This document shows positions 23,815 through 34,242 of a stretch of DNA of 64,000 bases, one piece after another. Source of the stretch: Plazaster borealis (lineage: Eukaryota > Echinodermata > Asteroidea > Forcipulatida > Labidiasteridae); assembly GCA_021014325.1 (NCBI GenBank), contig CM037472.1:34434234-34498233 (forward strand), in the 5' to 3' direction. Position 1 is the first letter of the stretch, and each line of letters opens with the position of its first letter. The position numbers were made by a program, and so were the translations under genes. Under the pieces are notes generated by a model. It was given only the letters and a program-made list of their open reading frames with translations. It had not been told where the DNA came from and ran no database searches.

Positions 23815-24305
23815 TGCTTGCGATGCACTCATTTTCCTAATGAAAGTGGAAACAAAAGTGAAATAATCTCTAATCTCATATGATAATGGTGTAAATGTCA
23901 TTTTATTTTGTACTTTTCAGAGCGAAATTTAAAACATTACTTCATTGGATATCAACAACAAACGGGTCTGTATATCCCAACGAGGAATGTGTGTCTGAGT
24001 ACACTGCACAATCTGGGTTGTTAAAAATGACACCATGGGTGTTGTCTCATATATAGATACCAAAAAAGAATCAAAATTTACACCATTAGGTGTTACAATA
24101 ACACTAATTTCAGCCAAAACAATTACATTGGTGTTATTTTAACACCCTATGATGTTAATTTTGATTCTCTCTTCGGATATATGTGACAACACCCATGGTG
24201 TCAATTTTAACACCACAGTTTTTGCTGTATAAAAAGGTCAAATCCAATGCCGTTTCGATTGAGTATCATTATAAACATTCAGGAATAACTAAACTTTTCC
24301 TGTAC
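23815..24305 (+). repeat. Dispersed repeat Z containing an inserted family D MITE
   Basis: The left part (GATGCACTCATTTTCC, GAAAGTGGAAA, GTCATTTTATTT, ATCAACAAC) and the right part (GTCAAAT.CAATG, TTTCGATTGAGTATCA, ATTCAGGA..AACTAAA) match one continuous sequence at 49125-49350. In this copy the match is interrupted by 24002-24227. Confidence 0.65.
24002..24227. mobile_element. Family D foldback MITE inserted at TA
   Basis: A long imperfect palindrome: GACACCATGGGTGTTGTC on the left mirrors GACAACACCCATGGTGTC on the right, and TTACATTGGTGTTATTTTAA lies in the centre. TA flanks both ends (24000-24001 and 24228-24229). The continuous homologue at 49270-49300 lacks it, which marks the insertion. 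Related copies lie at 37234-37880. Confidence 0.75.
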
Positions 24306-24582
24306 AATAAGTACACACCCATTTGAAATTATATTAACGTGAGGGACTTTTAATTGTTCCTGCTTTCATGGGGACTACTCCAGTTACTGGAAAATGATTG
24401 CATCACAAAAAAAACCCTGATATTGACTTTGGAGCTTCTCTACACACATTGGTGTATGATAAAAACCCAAATTATTATTATTTACCACCACTGCAATTAT
24501 TACATAAAATAAACAATGAATGGAAATAACTCTATCTTATCAACTCTAGAACGCAATTTGCATACAGTGAAAACATTATTGC

Positions 24583-24945
24583 TAAAGGTATCGTACACGT
24601 TTGGTAATGACTCAAAACATAAAAACTTACATGGTAACAAGCAACGGAGAGCTGTTGATAGTATAAAACATTGTAGGAAACGACTCCCTCTGAAGTAACG
24701 TAGTTTTTGAGAAAGAGGTAATTTCTCACTAAAATAATAAAAACTTCTTGCAAGAAGTTTTTATTCCTATCTGAAAGCACACAAATTTGTACAACAAGGG
24801 TGTTTTTTCTTTCATCTTTTTCTTGCAACTTCGATGTTCAATTGAGCCCAAATTTTCACAGGCTTGTTATTTTATGCATATGTTGGGATACACCAAGTGA
24901 GAACACTGGTCTTTGACAATTTCCAAACGTGTACAGTGCCTTTAA
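24583..24945 (+). mobile_element. Family A MITE, full-length copy
   Basis: Same orientation as 4580-4957, with TAAAGGTATCGTACACG left and CGTGTACAGTGCCTTTAA right. The central hairpin AAAACTTCTTGC / GCAAGAAGTTTT is intact. Confidence 0.85.
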
Positions 24946-25505
24946 AGCACGGTGAAATACACAAGCGTTAGTGGCGATATGCAAAATGAGAAACACTTCA
25001 ATTTGTTTTCATTATACTAGGCCTACATGATATGCTGTCCCATAACGACAACAAGCCTCTTACATATTCTAAGTATAATTGGTTTATTGTTAGGTTGACG
25101 TCTGAGCGAACCACCGGTGTGCATTGAGACTCTATTAACAAATATTGAGAACCTGTGCGTGAAAATCAACGAAATACGAAACCATGACTTCAGCTGCCGT
25201 CTTAATAGCTGAACAATCTTTCCTCGGGGAAATCACGCGAATTGGAGACACAATGGTAACTTAAAAACTGTATTCATTTGCGGCTTCTTGATGATCATCC
25301 AATCTTTTGTATTCGCGGCAACTGAGAATTTCCCAAGGTTCTTCTATTTTGTCACTGAAATAAGCAAATCTGTATTAATACATTCTGTCAAATGACAGTC
25401 TATTGAGTTTAGCAGGACGATGTAACTTTGCCCAAAATGCGCTTTCGCTAAATTAAACTGACACACATTTTTACAAAAATGACTAAATAGAAAAAAAGAA
25501 ATAAA
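24946..25505. other. Intergenic DNA, nothing recognised
   Basis: No domain, repeat or RNA gene that I can support. Confidence 0.5.
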
Positions 25506-25594
25506 AAAAACTCGCTGCGTTTTCACTACGTACACAGCGCGCGGACCCATTTATCACAGTCATAATGCGCTTCAGCGTCCGAGAAAAAAAACCT

Positions 25595-26860
25595 GGATCC
25601 TGGATCATAAGTTTCCTTGAAGATCGCCAACAACGTGTTAAGTATAATGGTAATTTTTCTGCTTGGCAAACAATACAAAGTGGGGTCCCCCAATGTACCA
25701 ACCTTGCTCCTATGTTATTCCTTGTCATGATTAATGAAGCATGTAATGATGATTTAACTCCATACTACAAATATGTTGATGACCTTACCTTTGTTGAAAG
25801 CCGGAAATACACACAACCATCATGCATCCAACAATCCTTAGCTAGCCTACAGAGTTGGACTTCTATGAATAACATGAAATTAAATGCTAAAAAGTGTTGT
25901 ACTATGACTGTTTCATTTGCTAAGAATATTGATCACTTTGCTCCTTTGTTTTAAGATGAAACTCAACTTCAAAATGTGCAATTTGTTAAAGTGTTAGGCG
26001 TAATAATTCAAAATGATTTGAAATGGGAAAAACATGTTACTGAAGTCATTAGAAAAAGCAACAGAAAGTTGTACATGCTCCGCTGCCTACGTTCATATAA
26101 CCTTCCTGTCAGTGATCTCTTAGTTATTTACAAAGGTTACATCAGACCTGTTTTGGTGTTCCTGTTTTTAATGGTAACCTCAGCCATGACCAAGTGTATA
26201 GGTTAGAGCGTATTCAAAAAAGGTTTGTAGAATTATACTGGGCAAAGACTACAACAGCTATGCCTATGCTTTGATCACATGCAACCTTGAAACGTGGTCG
26301 TGGCCGAGCGGTTAAGAGCGCCGGATTCAAGCTCTGGTGTTTGATCAGCAGAGTGTGGGTTCGAATCCCGGTCGTGACACTTGTGTCCTTGAGCAAGACA
26401 CTTAACCATAAGCTTCTCTCCACCCAGGGGTAAATGGGTACCTGTGAGGGCAGAGATGGTTCTTGTGATTGATTTAGCCGAGTAGCGCATTAATGTTGCA
26501 CAGGCTGTATACTCCCCAGGGAGCTGAGATGGTTTAAGGAATGATTTAAGGCCCAGTGACCAGGGGTAATAATGTATGTAAAGCGCATTGAGAGTTCTCC
26601 CAGAACTGAAATGCGCTCTATAAGAACGCCATATTATTATTATTATTAACACTTCAGGAAAGACGCCAGAATATTTGCAGTGTTTTTGCTCAATCTACAG
26701 AATCCCATAATATTTGTAAAGACTGGTTACCACCTCAAAGAAATATCCTTTTTAACTTAAGATCAACCCAGAAGTACGAACAGTTTAAGTGTCGCACCAA
26801 GCGATTTGCCAACAGTGCCGTCCCACAAATTGTTAACATTTTAAATGCTTCGTAATTAAT
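25595..26860 (+). pseudogene. Non-LTR retrotransposon reverse transcriptase (CR1/Jockey-like), broken and SINE-interrupted
   Basis: Frame 1 (to 25954) encodes FLEDRQQRV, SGVPQCTNLAP (normally GVPQGS-LGP) and the catalytic box YYKYVDDLTF, with VDD codons at 25775-25783, then NNMKLNAKKC. After a TAA the next frame gives VKVLGVIIQNDLKWEKHV and IRKSNRKLYMLRCLR, then RLERIQKRF and a RIILGKDYNSYAYALITCNLET block. A 354-bp SINE splits the codons after LET. Beyond it the frame resumes as LQERRQNICSVFAQS and a C-terminal FKCRTKRFANSAVPQIVNIL ending with TAA at about 26854. These are the standard RT palm, thumb and C-terminal motifs of LINEs. The N-terminal endonuclease half is missing (5' truncation). 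It cannot make an active enzyme. Confidence 0.85.
26294..26647 (+). mobile_element. tRNA-Leu-derived SINE inserted in the LINE pseudogene
   Basis: The head (26297-26379) folds as a tRNA. The A box is TGGCCGAGCGGTTAAGAG. The anticodon arm is CCGGA-TTCAAGC-TCTGG, giving CAA (Leu), and is followed by a long variable arm. The B box is GGTTCGAATCC (26359-26369). A SINE body follows (CTTGAGCAAGACACTTAACC, GTAAAGCGCATTGAGAG) and then an (ATT)n tail at 26632-26647. A short AAC repeat flanks it (26291-26293 and 26648-26650). SINEs of this design use an internal Pol III promoter and borrow LINE machinery. Confidence 0.88.
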
Positions 26861-27590
26861 TCTTGTGTGTATCCCTCTTTTTACAATAATCGTCTACAAC
26901 ATTTCTAATTTGTCTTTAATGCTCTTTTATATTAATGTCTGATTTTTCTTATGTAATTTTCTTTCGGTCCTGTTTAAATGTAATTTTGTAGATTTTTAGT
27001 TTTTTTTGGGAGGAGTTTGTTGTTTGACCGTAAGCCACGATGTCCTGGGGTGTATATCTGCACAAGATCACTTAATAAATATGGGGGGGCATCATCAGAT
27101 CTTGAGAATAATAATATAATGAGGAGCATTATTTTTTTTGATTGGGGGGAGATGGGAACCAGTGCTAGCTGGCTGCTTCATTGTTCAGTTTTCTGGTGTA
27201 AGTGATCATCCTTGCAATATTATTCTGTATCGTTGAAGCGAGAGAAGGCGAGCGTTAATTCCGTATATCATATATTAGTTACATGCATCTACTCGATGAT
27301 GAATGCAAGGCATGGACAATGGTTTCAGCAGCTTCCTTGAGGTGATTGCGTATTCAATGTTTATTCTCTGTACACAATGTGCAATTCAGTTTTTAACTGC
27401 CAGACATGTTTTTAATAAACCATTATTGAAAACCCCAAACAAACAAAAAGTAGGTCGTAGACACTAATCGGATGCGTAGTCGGAAAAATTGAAATATTTT
27501 ACATTTTGTCGGATTCATATATTATCGTGTAGGTGAATGATGGCAAATCTAAATAGATGAAAACCGTTTTTTTTTTATTGTTTTATTTGG
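26861..27590. other. Probable 3' untranslated part of the LINE plus unassigned DNA
   Basis: T-rich DNA after the RT stop codon. No motif is seen until the right inverted repeat near 27600. Confidence 0.35.
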
Positions 27591-27948
27591 ACGCACAAGC
27601 GTAATTATACACATGCACTGCGCACTGTGATAAATAGGTCTGCGCGCTGCGTACACAGTGAAAACGCAGCGATTATGAACCGCGGCCTTAAATCGGCCTT
27701 TACGCACAATGCATGACGGACACTTCCGGTATGAATATTATTGTTTCGACGTCCCATCACTTGTGTCCCCCAAAATGTTCTCTACAAAATAGAGAAACCA
27801 ATATTTATCCGTGGGTGATAAAATAAATCTCCATTATAGTGACATTAATGAAAATCAATGGGGGATAACGTCAGTTGAATTAGGTCAATAGTCCTACATG
27901 TAAGTTACTTTAATTGAAGTTAGGGTCGTAGAGTGTTTTTTTTATAAA

Positions 27949-28196
27949 CGTAATGCTTATTTATAGGCAACGTTAAAAAAAAAAAAAAAAAAATCGCCTG
28001 TGAAGGTTCAGTTGAATACAGTGTCTAAACTGGTTGATAAAACAGCACCAAACTGTCACGGTATTTTCACGAAGAACGTCCAATCCATCCACGTTTAGTA
28101 GCGAGGTGACAGCGGGTATCAACCGCATCTCTGGCCGGAAATTTGAATTTTCAGTCAACCCTCAGAAGTCTGAGAAACGATTCATGCATGATTCGT
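27949..28196 (+). mobile_element. Family B dispersed repeat
   Basis: Family B words in order (TTCAGTTGAATACAGTGTC, ACGTTTAGTAGCGAGGTGAC, AACCGCATCTCTGGCCGG, CAACCCTCAGAAGTCTGAG), with an A19 slip near 27974 and a short deletion in the middle. Confidence 0.75.
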
Positions 28197-28311
28197 GCTT
28201 GTCATCATTCTTCAAACGAACAACAAAACGTTGTTTTTCATAAATACAAGATGCACCTTTTCGTTAAATTCATTCATATCACTGTTGTTTTTTTCAACAC
28301 ATAGGGCCTAC

Positions 28312-28712
28312 TTAAAGGGATTGTATACGTTTGGTAATTGGAACCCACAGTTTTTTTCAATCCGACATAGTTGTAGATATCTTAAAACTATATAACCCGT
28401 GAAAATTTCATTTCAAAAGGTGGTTGCGTTTTTGAGATATTGCCGAATATCTGGAGCGGTTATCTCAAAGCAAGAAAAATAATCTGCAATTGGAATACAC
28501 TATCTGAAAAACGTTACTGTCAGTAACGCTTCTCAGATTCAAAACTTTTGGGGATAAAAAGTTACATATTTTTTCCATAACCGCAGTACTTCGAAGTGAA
28601 AAGTTTCTCAAAATGCATTTTACTATCCAAAGCTGCTGTACTTCTTGCCAAGTAAGTTTTTTTTTGCCATTCATTTTCAGAGTCATTACCAAACGTATAC
28701 AGACCCTTTAAA
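28312..28712. mobile_element. Family A-like MITE, divergent interior
   Basis: Ends TTAAAGGGATTGTATACG and CGTATACAGACCCTTTAA are inverted and resemble family A termini. The interior differs: GTGAAAATTTCATTTCAAAA, and an ACGTTACTG / CAGTAACG-type hairpin near 28511-28530. A sister subfamily sharing the same terminus class. Confidence 0.7.
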
Positions 28713-29290
28713 AGTATACACTGACAAAACTTCATGTATGGGGTTTTAATTTCAGAAATCTAATCATAGAATTGTGCAGCCCTTGGGACGGGAACATCAC
28801 CTAAAATCATACAAAATAAGGAGATTGCTTTTGAAAAAATATCAAGTATAGAGTTACAGTACAAATTGATAATTCATTTAATTTTTCTTTGGTTCGATTG
28901 CAATTTATCCACAATGATCTCTTTGTATCTTACTTGGAATTCAATTAACTTTATTTTTACGTCATAAAAGGCGGTCCGGCTTGATCTAATTAAACAGTGC
29001 AGTACCGAATAAATTAGTTAAGACGAGACTCCGATATTAAGAAATTGTTTGTTGATACGACAAAATTACGTCGTGTTGATATAATTGTGAAGATGTTATG
29101 AGAGTACCGGAAAGTATTACTCTTCGCAGACCACTCTCAGTGCTATTTTTGGATGTTTTATGAAATAAAAAACACAGTGATGTTAAAGTAATTATTTTTC
29201 TAAGATCGTCGTTGTTGCTTCAATACGACAGGGAAACTTTGAATATTTGCTAACAATCCTTCCCAGTCAGCCCATTCTGTGAAAAGGTGG
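28713..29290. other. Intergenic DNA, nothing recognised
   Basis: AT-rich; nothing supportable. Confidence 0.5.
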
Positions 29291-29295
29291 TCCTT

Positions 29296-30331
29296 GTGGT
29301 GGCCCTGTATAGAGAAGTCGAACAGTCGTAGATATTGCCGTCAACATTCGTGACAAAATTCACGACTTGTGCCCATGGTCGTGAATATTGACGCCAATAT
29401 ATGGCACATTTCACGATGTTGTGCCCTAAGTCGTAAATATCGACGCCAATATTTACGACTTGTGCACAAGTTGTGAAGATTGACTCAAATATTTTCGTTA
29501 AAATTCATAAACTTGTGCCTAAAGTCGTGAATATTGACGCCAATATTCATGACACAATTTATGACTAATTGGCTCCTAGTCGTGAAGTTTGACGTGAATA
29601 TTTTCGACAAAATTCACAACTTGGACTCATTGACAACAATATTCACGACAACATTCACGCGGGCGCTGGCTAAAAATGCTATACACGCTGCATGCATACA
29701 TCACATTTCGCGATTCTCCGTACATGCATTATTTGGCAGTGCCCTCGTAAAATATACCCAGGTTGCTGAAAAAAACATCAATTTTACACCTCGTTGGGTT
29801 TGCAACTTTGGCATAAAGTCGTGAGATAGTGTCATGACTACAAGCGTCAATATTCAAGACTTGGGTCAAAGTCATAAATGTTGTCGTAACTATTGCCATC
29901 AATGTTTACGACTTGGCACACAAAGGGGTTAATTTTTTCGGAAATCATCACGATCATCATCTAGCGGTCGCAACCAAGATTCCATTCACAACGTCACGGA
30001 AGGAGTCTTTATCCCTCAGTGTGTTTGGAACGGTCCTCAATTTCAAATTTCGCGCCTCTGCCAATCACGTCAGAGATTGAAAGGTCAGTTAAAAAAGGTC
30101 TGCGTCCTCTGTTAGGGCACGGAAGTCTCAAATAATATTCAATATTTACAACTTGTGTACAAGTCGTTAAACATTTGGGTCAATTTTCACGACTTAGTAG
30201 AGCACAACTTCGTGAAATTTGTCATATATATTTTTGGCATGAATATTCACGATTTGGGGAGCAAGTTGTGAAATGTTTTCGTTAATATTTACGTCAGTAT
30301 TTTTGTTCAATGTCTCTTCAGGGCCACCATA
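29296..30331. mobile_element. 1.04-kb TIR element built of CGTGAATATTGACG palindromes
   Basis: The left terminus TGTGGTGGCCCTGTATAGAG and the right terminus CTCTTCAGGGCCACCATA are inverted copies. Subterminal regions also correspond (left ATATTGCCGTCAACATTCGTG; right, inverted, ATACTGACGTAAATATTAACG). The interior is filled with variants of GTCGTGAATATTGACGCCAA and AATATTCACGAC in both orientations, with a unique segment at about 29650-30120. Frames inside have no transposase match. It is a non-autonomous DNA element; a truncated relative lies at 6683-6898. Confidence 0.75.
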
Positions 30332-30332
30332 G

Positions 30333-30980
30333 GTCGTTGAGAAACTCATGGAAATGAAACCTAGTATCTCGAGTGTACGCGAAATCTGCTCATCGCTTTG
30401 ATTGAAATTATGCTGATTTTTCTTGGTGTTGCTTTCACACAAGATGTAAGGCCACTTGTGAATTGGCGGTTGTTGCTATGGATGCTATGGGCACTTTGCT
30501 TCAACGCATGTTAACGTCAGGATGTGTAAAATGTTGTATGCAATTATTCCGTAAAACAAACAGCAGTTGGTTACTTTAACCCCTTGTCGTCGGGCAGAAA
30601 CTTATCACGTTATTGTATAAGTAGGCATACATCGTTAAAATGTAAACCCCAAATGACGTCATTATTGGGAGGCTTATACTTTTGAGGTTCTCTCACGAAG
30701 TTTCTAAGCAAGAATAAATCGTTATTAAGATTGTTTTATATAAGAACATATTTGATAAAAAAAAACAATTGTCCGAAGTTGGGTTTCATTACTTTGGAAT
30801 TGTTGACAAACAAGCGCATGGATACATGAGTTATATTTTGTGATTTGGTCAGCCTCTCGCACTTCAGCTATCATAAAACTGAAGCGTACACCACAATCGT
30901 GGTTTCACGCAATAACATGGTGACCCATCAAACGGGAGTTTGGATTGGCGACGCTAGTTTTTGTATCTCTTCCCCCGTGC
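30333..30980. other. Intergenic DNA, nothing recognised
   Basis: No repeat or domain supported. Confidence 0.5.
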
Positions 30981-30984
30981 TCTT

Positions 30985-32035
30985 CTCCAGTAATTCGTGA
31001 TGCGATATCGGCAACTACGTTAACAAGACGAACGTCGCCAACAGATGTTTGTTTTACACAGATACCTCTTCTCCAGTAATTTTGTTGCGATATCGGCGAC
31101 TACGTTAAAAAAACATACGTCGCCAACAAATGTTTGTTTTTTTTACACAGATATCTCTACTCCAGTAATTCGTGATGCGATATCGGCGACTACGTTAACA
31201 GCGAACGTCGCCAACAAATGTTTGTTTTATACAGATATCTCTACTCCAGTAATTCGTGATGCGATATCGGCGACTACATTAAAACCGAACGTCGCCAACA
31301 AAATGTTTGTTTTATACAGATATCTCTACTCCAGTAATTCGTTATGCGATATCGGCAACTACGTTAAAAAGACGAACGTCGCCAACAAATGTTTGTTTTA
31401 TTATACAGATATCTCTTCTCCAGTAATTCATGTTGCGCGACTTTTACGTTAACAAAACGAACGTCAACAACAGACGTTTGTTTTTGTACACTGATATCTT
31501 TTCTCCAGTAATTCGTGATGCGATATCGGCGACTACATTAACAGCGAACGTCGCCAACAAAATGTTTGTTTTATACAGATATCTCTACTCCAGTAATTCG
31601 TGATGCGATATCAGCGACTACGTTAAAAAGACGAACGTCGCCAACAAATGTTTGTTTTATTATACAGATATCTCTTCTCCAGTTAACAAAACGAACGTCA
31701 ACAACAGACGTTTGTTTTTGTACACTGATATCTTTTCTCCAGTAATTCGTGATGCGATATCGGCGACTACATTAACAGCGAACGTCGCCAACAAAATGTT
31801 TGTTTTATACAGATATCTCTACTCCAGTAATTCGTGATGCGATATCGGCGACTACGTTAAAAAGACGAACGTCGCCAACAAATGTTTGTTTTATTATACA
31901 GATATCTCTTCTCCAGTAATTCATGTTGCGCGACTTTTACGTTAACAAAACGAACGTCAACAACAGACGTTTGTTTTTGTACACTGATATCTTTTCTCCA
32001 GTAATTCGTGTTGCGATATCGGCGACTACATCTTT
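30985..32035 (+). repeat. Satellite-like tandem array, 13 monomers of 84-90 bp
   Basis: The phrase CTCCAGTAATTCGTGATGCG starts near 30985 and its CCAGT core recurs at 31073, 31162, 31246, 31331, 31420, 31505, 31590, 31679, 31739, 31823, 31913 and 31998. Spacings are 84-90 bases, except one 60-base unit. Each monomer also contains GATATCGGCGACTACGTTAA and AACGTCGCCAACAAATGTTT, so GGCGAC..CGTT can pair with AACGTCGCC as a hairpin. The 84-base period equals 28 codons, which is why long frames cross the array; insertions that break the frame argue against a protein. Copies after 31448 form a three-monomer higher-order repeat. Confidence 0.92.
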
Positions 32036-33185
32036 TGTTTATTCAAAACATCTGATCCCTGCATGGTTGACACCCCTGGTACAGTGTACAAGGAAAACCT
32101 GCAAGACGTCTTCCCCTCTTCTCATAAAACAAACACAAATTTCATATAATAATAACAAAAAACTGTTGATGGCCGAACCTAACAATCCCGAGACCCGTTC
32201 ACTTTAAAAGCCAATCTTCTTTTACATACGGCTTTTACATCAAGTGTTAATGCATTGAGTCGAGACTAGTATCTTCCAAACCCAACTTCCCCCAATCCAT
32301 CCATCACTATCATAATCTGCTTTCATTTGATTAGCAACTGTAGCGAAATGGAGCGAACCATTTTAAACATTCATATAATTTGTTTTTACCTTTTTTTCTT
32401 TTTAATATCCAGTGCATTCAATGTAAACAACAGAGTACATTTATATCCTGTCTGAATAGCACAATTGGGAGCGGGAACTAAACAAAACCTACTTATTATA
32501 CTACATTTATTGACCAATTCACCTGACGTGATTGCCACAGTAAATCTTGGTTACAATATTCTCCAATACTGTTTATAAGCAGTAACGGAGAATATATTGC
32601 CAATATATATATATAATAAAAAGACTAAACAGACTATAGGTCGGACATGTCTCCGTATACAAACGCACCCTTCAATGTTACAGGCAGCGTTGTGCTTGGA
32701 GCGAGGCCTTAAGCCACAATGTTTGGGAAGTAACAATCTGTGCTCAAAAAGAAACTTTGAATTATTCATGTACAAATTCCCGTAAGGAGTTGCAACGGGA
32801 CAACATAAATTTGCATAAAGCCACATCATGCACAGCCAGTATATGAATTCTTTCACTACGATCTAAAATCAGAGGGTTCGGTAAATTTTACCCAACCCGG
32901 CAATCAGGTTGTTCAATGTTTCTTTAAAATATTCTTTCTTTTACAAAAATCGTCAGGAATCAGAGGTTAAGCACGCATAGATTAGGCCCTGATGAACTAT
33001 TTCCCGTTTATAGACTAAGTTGTTGTGACGCTTTCTGTTTCTGCTTTAGGCTTGTGTCTCTTATGAGGACGATGATGTCAATATGTTTTGGTCAGAGTAG
33101 AGAAGATTTCTTTTCGTCATAAATTAGCGATTTCCTCTTTTGTCAGTGGTACCTCTTACAGCCTATTATGGCCACTCCACTGTAC
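32036..33185. other. Intergenic DNA, nothing recognised
   Basis: Contains a small AT-rich inverted repeat AATATTCTCC / GGAGAATATA near 32557-32601. No domain. Confidence 0.45.
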
Positions 33186-33189
33186 TTCA

Positions 33190-33570
33190 TCCTGAGGATT
33201 TGACCCTATTCTACAGACCATAATAATCTATGACATCACATGTTTACAAAACAACCACAGAGCCTGGACTTCCTACAGGCACAATTTGTATACGCAGCCC
33301 AATGATTGATAGAAAGCATAACAACAAATGATAGAAAACATGAAATCTTACATTTTATGGAGATTGCACTGTCTGACTGTTATCAACTTTTTATAGGGGG
33401 CACTTCAAAACATGTTCAGCTGTTATTTGTATAACTCTTGAATTGATGTGGAAATTATAATACATAATGGAAAAATTCCCATACGATCAGTGAAGTGTCT
33501 GGCATACCAGGAAAACACCTGTACAGGGTCACTCTTTTTGCAAGCAAAGGTCACATGGTGTATGTATGGG
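33190..33570 (+). repeat. Dispersed repeat Y, copy 2
   Basis: Ordered matches to 17576-17930: CAGACCAT, AAATCTTACATTTTATGGAG, ATTGCACTGTC, AGGGGGCACTTCAAAAC, GGAAATTATAATACATAATG, and GGTCACTCTTTTTGCAAGC plus AAAGGTCACATGGT. Confidence 0.6.
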
Positions 33571-33741
33571 ACTACGCTGATAACACTTCAAATTGATCTG
33601 TGGATCTCAACACTTGGTTCAATTTCTGTTACCCAGATACAGACACCCCAACTGAAATATTAAAACTTTCATAACTCAGTGGAAGTTATTGCTCAAGGTA
33701 ACAAACATAATGTTTCGACACCCCTATGTATTCAATCCTCA

Positions 33742-33805
33742 TCCTAAACCTAACCCTAACCTTAACCCTAAACCTATACCCCTATAAACCTAACCCCAAC
33801 CCTAG
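33742..33805 (+). repeat. Interstitial telomere-like CCCTAA repeats
   Basis: About 60 bases of CCTAAACCTAACCCTAACCT, TAACCCTAAACC and AACCTAACCCCAACCCTA. This is the complement of degenerate TTAGGG, the telomere repeat of echinoderms and most metazoans. Internal position and degeneracy indicate an old insertion, break repair or a microsatellite, not a chromosome end. Confidence 0.8.
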
Positions 33806-33868
33806 CGTTTAGATCACGAGCGGTCATTGGAACGGGGTTTTCGGAATATAGAGCAGCCACCATTGTTT

Positions 33869-34242
33869 GAAGGCACTGAACACGTTTGGAAATTGTCGAA
33901 GACCAGTGTTCTCACTTGGTGTATCCCAACATATGCTTAAAATAACAAGCCTGTGAAAATTTGGGCTCAATTGGTCATCGAAGTTGCAAGAAAATGATGA
34001 AAGAAAAAACACCCTTGTTGTACAAATTTGTGTGCTTTCAGATAGGAATAAAAACTTCTTGCAAGAAGTTTTTATTATTTTAGTGAGAAATTAACTCTTT
34101 CTCAAAAACTACGTTACTTCAGAGGGAGTCGTTTCCTACAATGTTTTATACTATCAACAGCTCTCCGTTGCTTGTTACCAAGTAAGTTTCTTATGCTAAT
34201 ATTTGTTTTGAGTCATTACCAAACGTGTACGATACCTTTAAA
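33869..34242 (-). mobile_element. Family A MITE, inverted copy
   Basis: Reverse orientation relative to 4580-4957. It starts GAAGGCACTGAACACG and ends GTGTACGATACCTTTAA, with the central hairpin TAAAAACTTCTTGC / GCAAGAAGTTTTTA intact. Confidence 0.85.

Larger units (their letters stand above)
25511..27675. mobile_element. Inverted repeats bracketing a LINE fragment (composite or interrupted foldback element)
   Basis: Left: CGCTGCGTTTTCACTACGTA, CACAGCGCGCGGACCCATTT and ATCACAGTCATAATGCGC. Right, read on the minus strand: CGCTGCGTTTTCACTGTGTA, CGCAGCGCGCAGACCTATTT and ATCACAGTGCG. The similarity runs inward for roughly 80-90 bases with gaps. Everything between is the RT pseudogene plus a SINE. 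Either a LINE landed inside an existing foldback element, or two copies of one MITE lie in opposite orientation. Confidence 0.6.

Noticed and set aside
26297..26379. Functional tRNA-Leu (CAA) gene
   Set aside because: It is fused to a SINE body and (ATT) tail, and its acceptor stem has several wobble pairs. It is a SINE head, as is the minus-strand copy at 46836-46920.
31045..31452. Repeat protein of 28-residue units
   Set aside because: The frame exists only because the monomer length is a multiple of three; insertions in neighbouring monomers shift it, and there is no gene context.
30985..32035. CRISPR-like array
   Set aside because: Monomers are contiguous and similar along their whole length with no unique spacers, in a eukaryotic context. 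It is a satellite.
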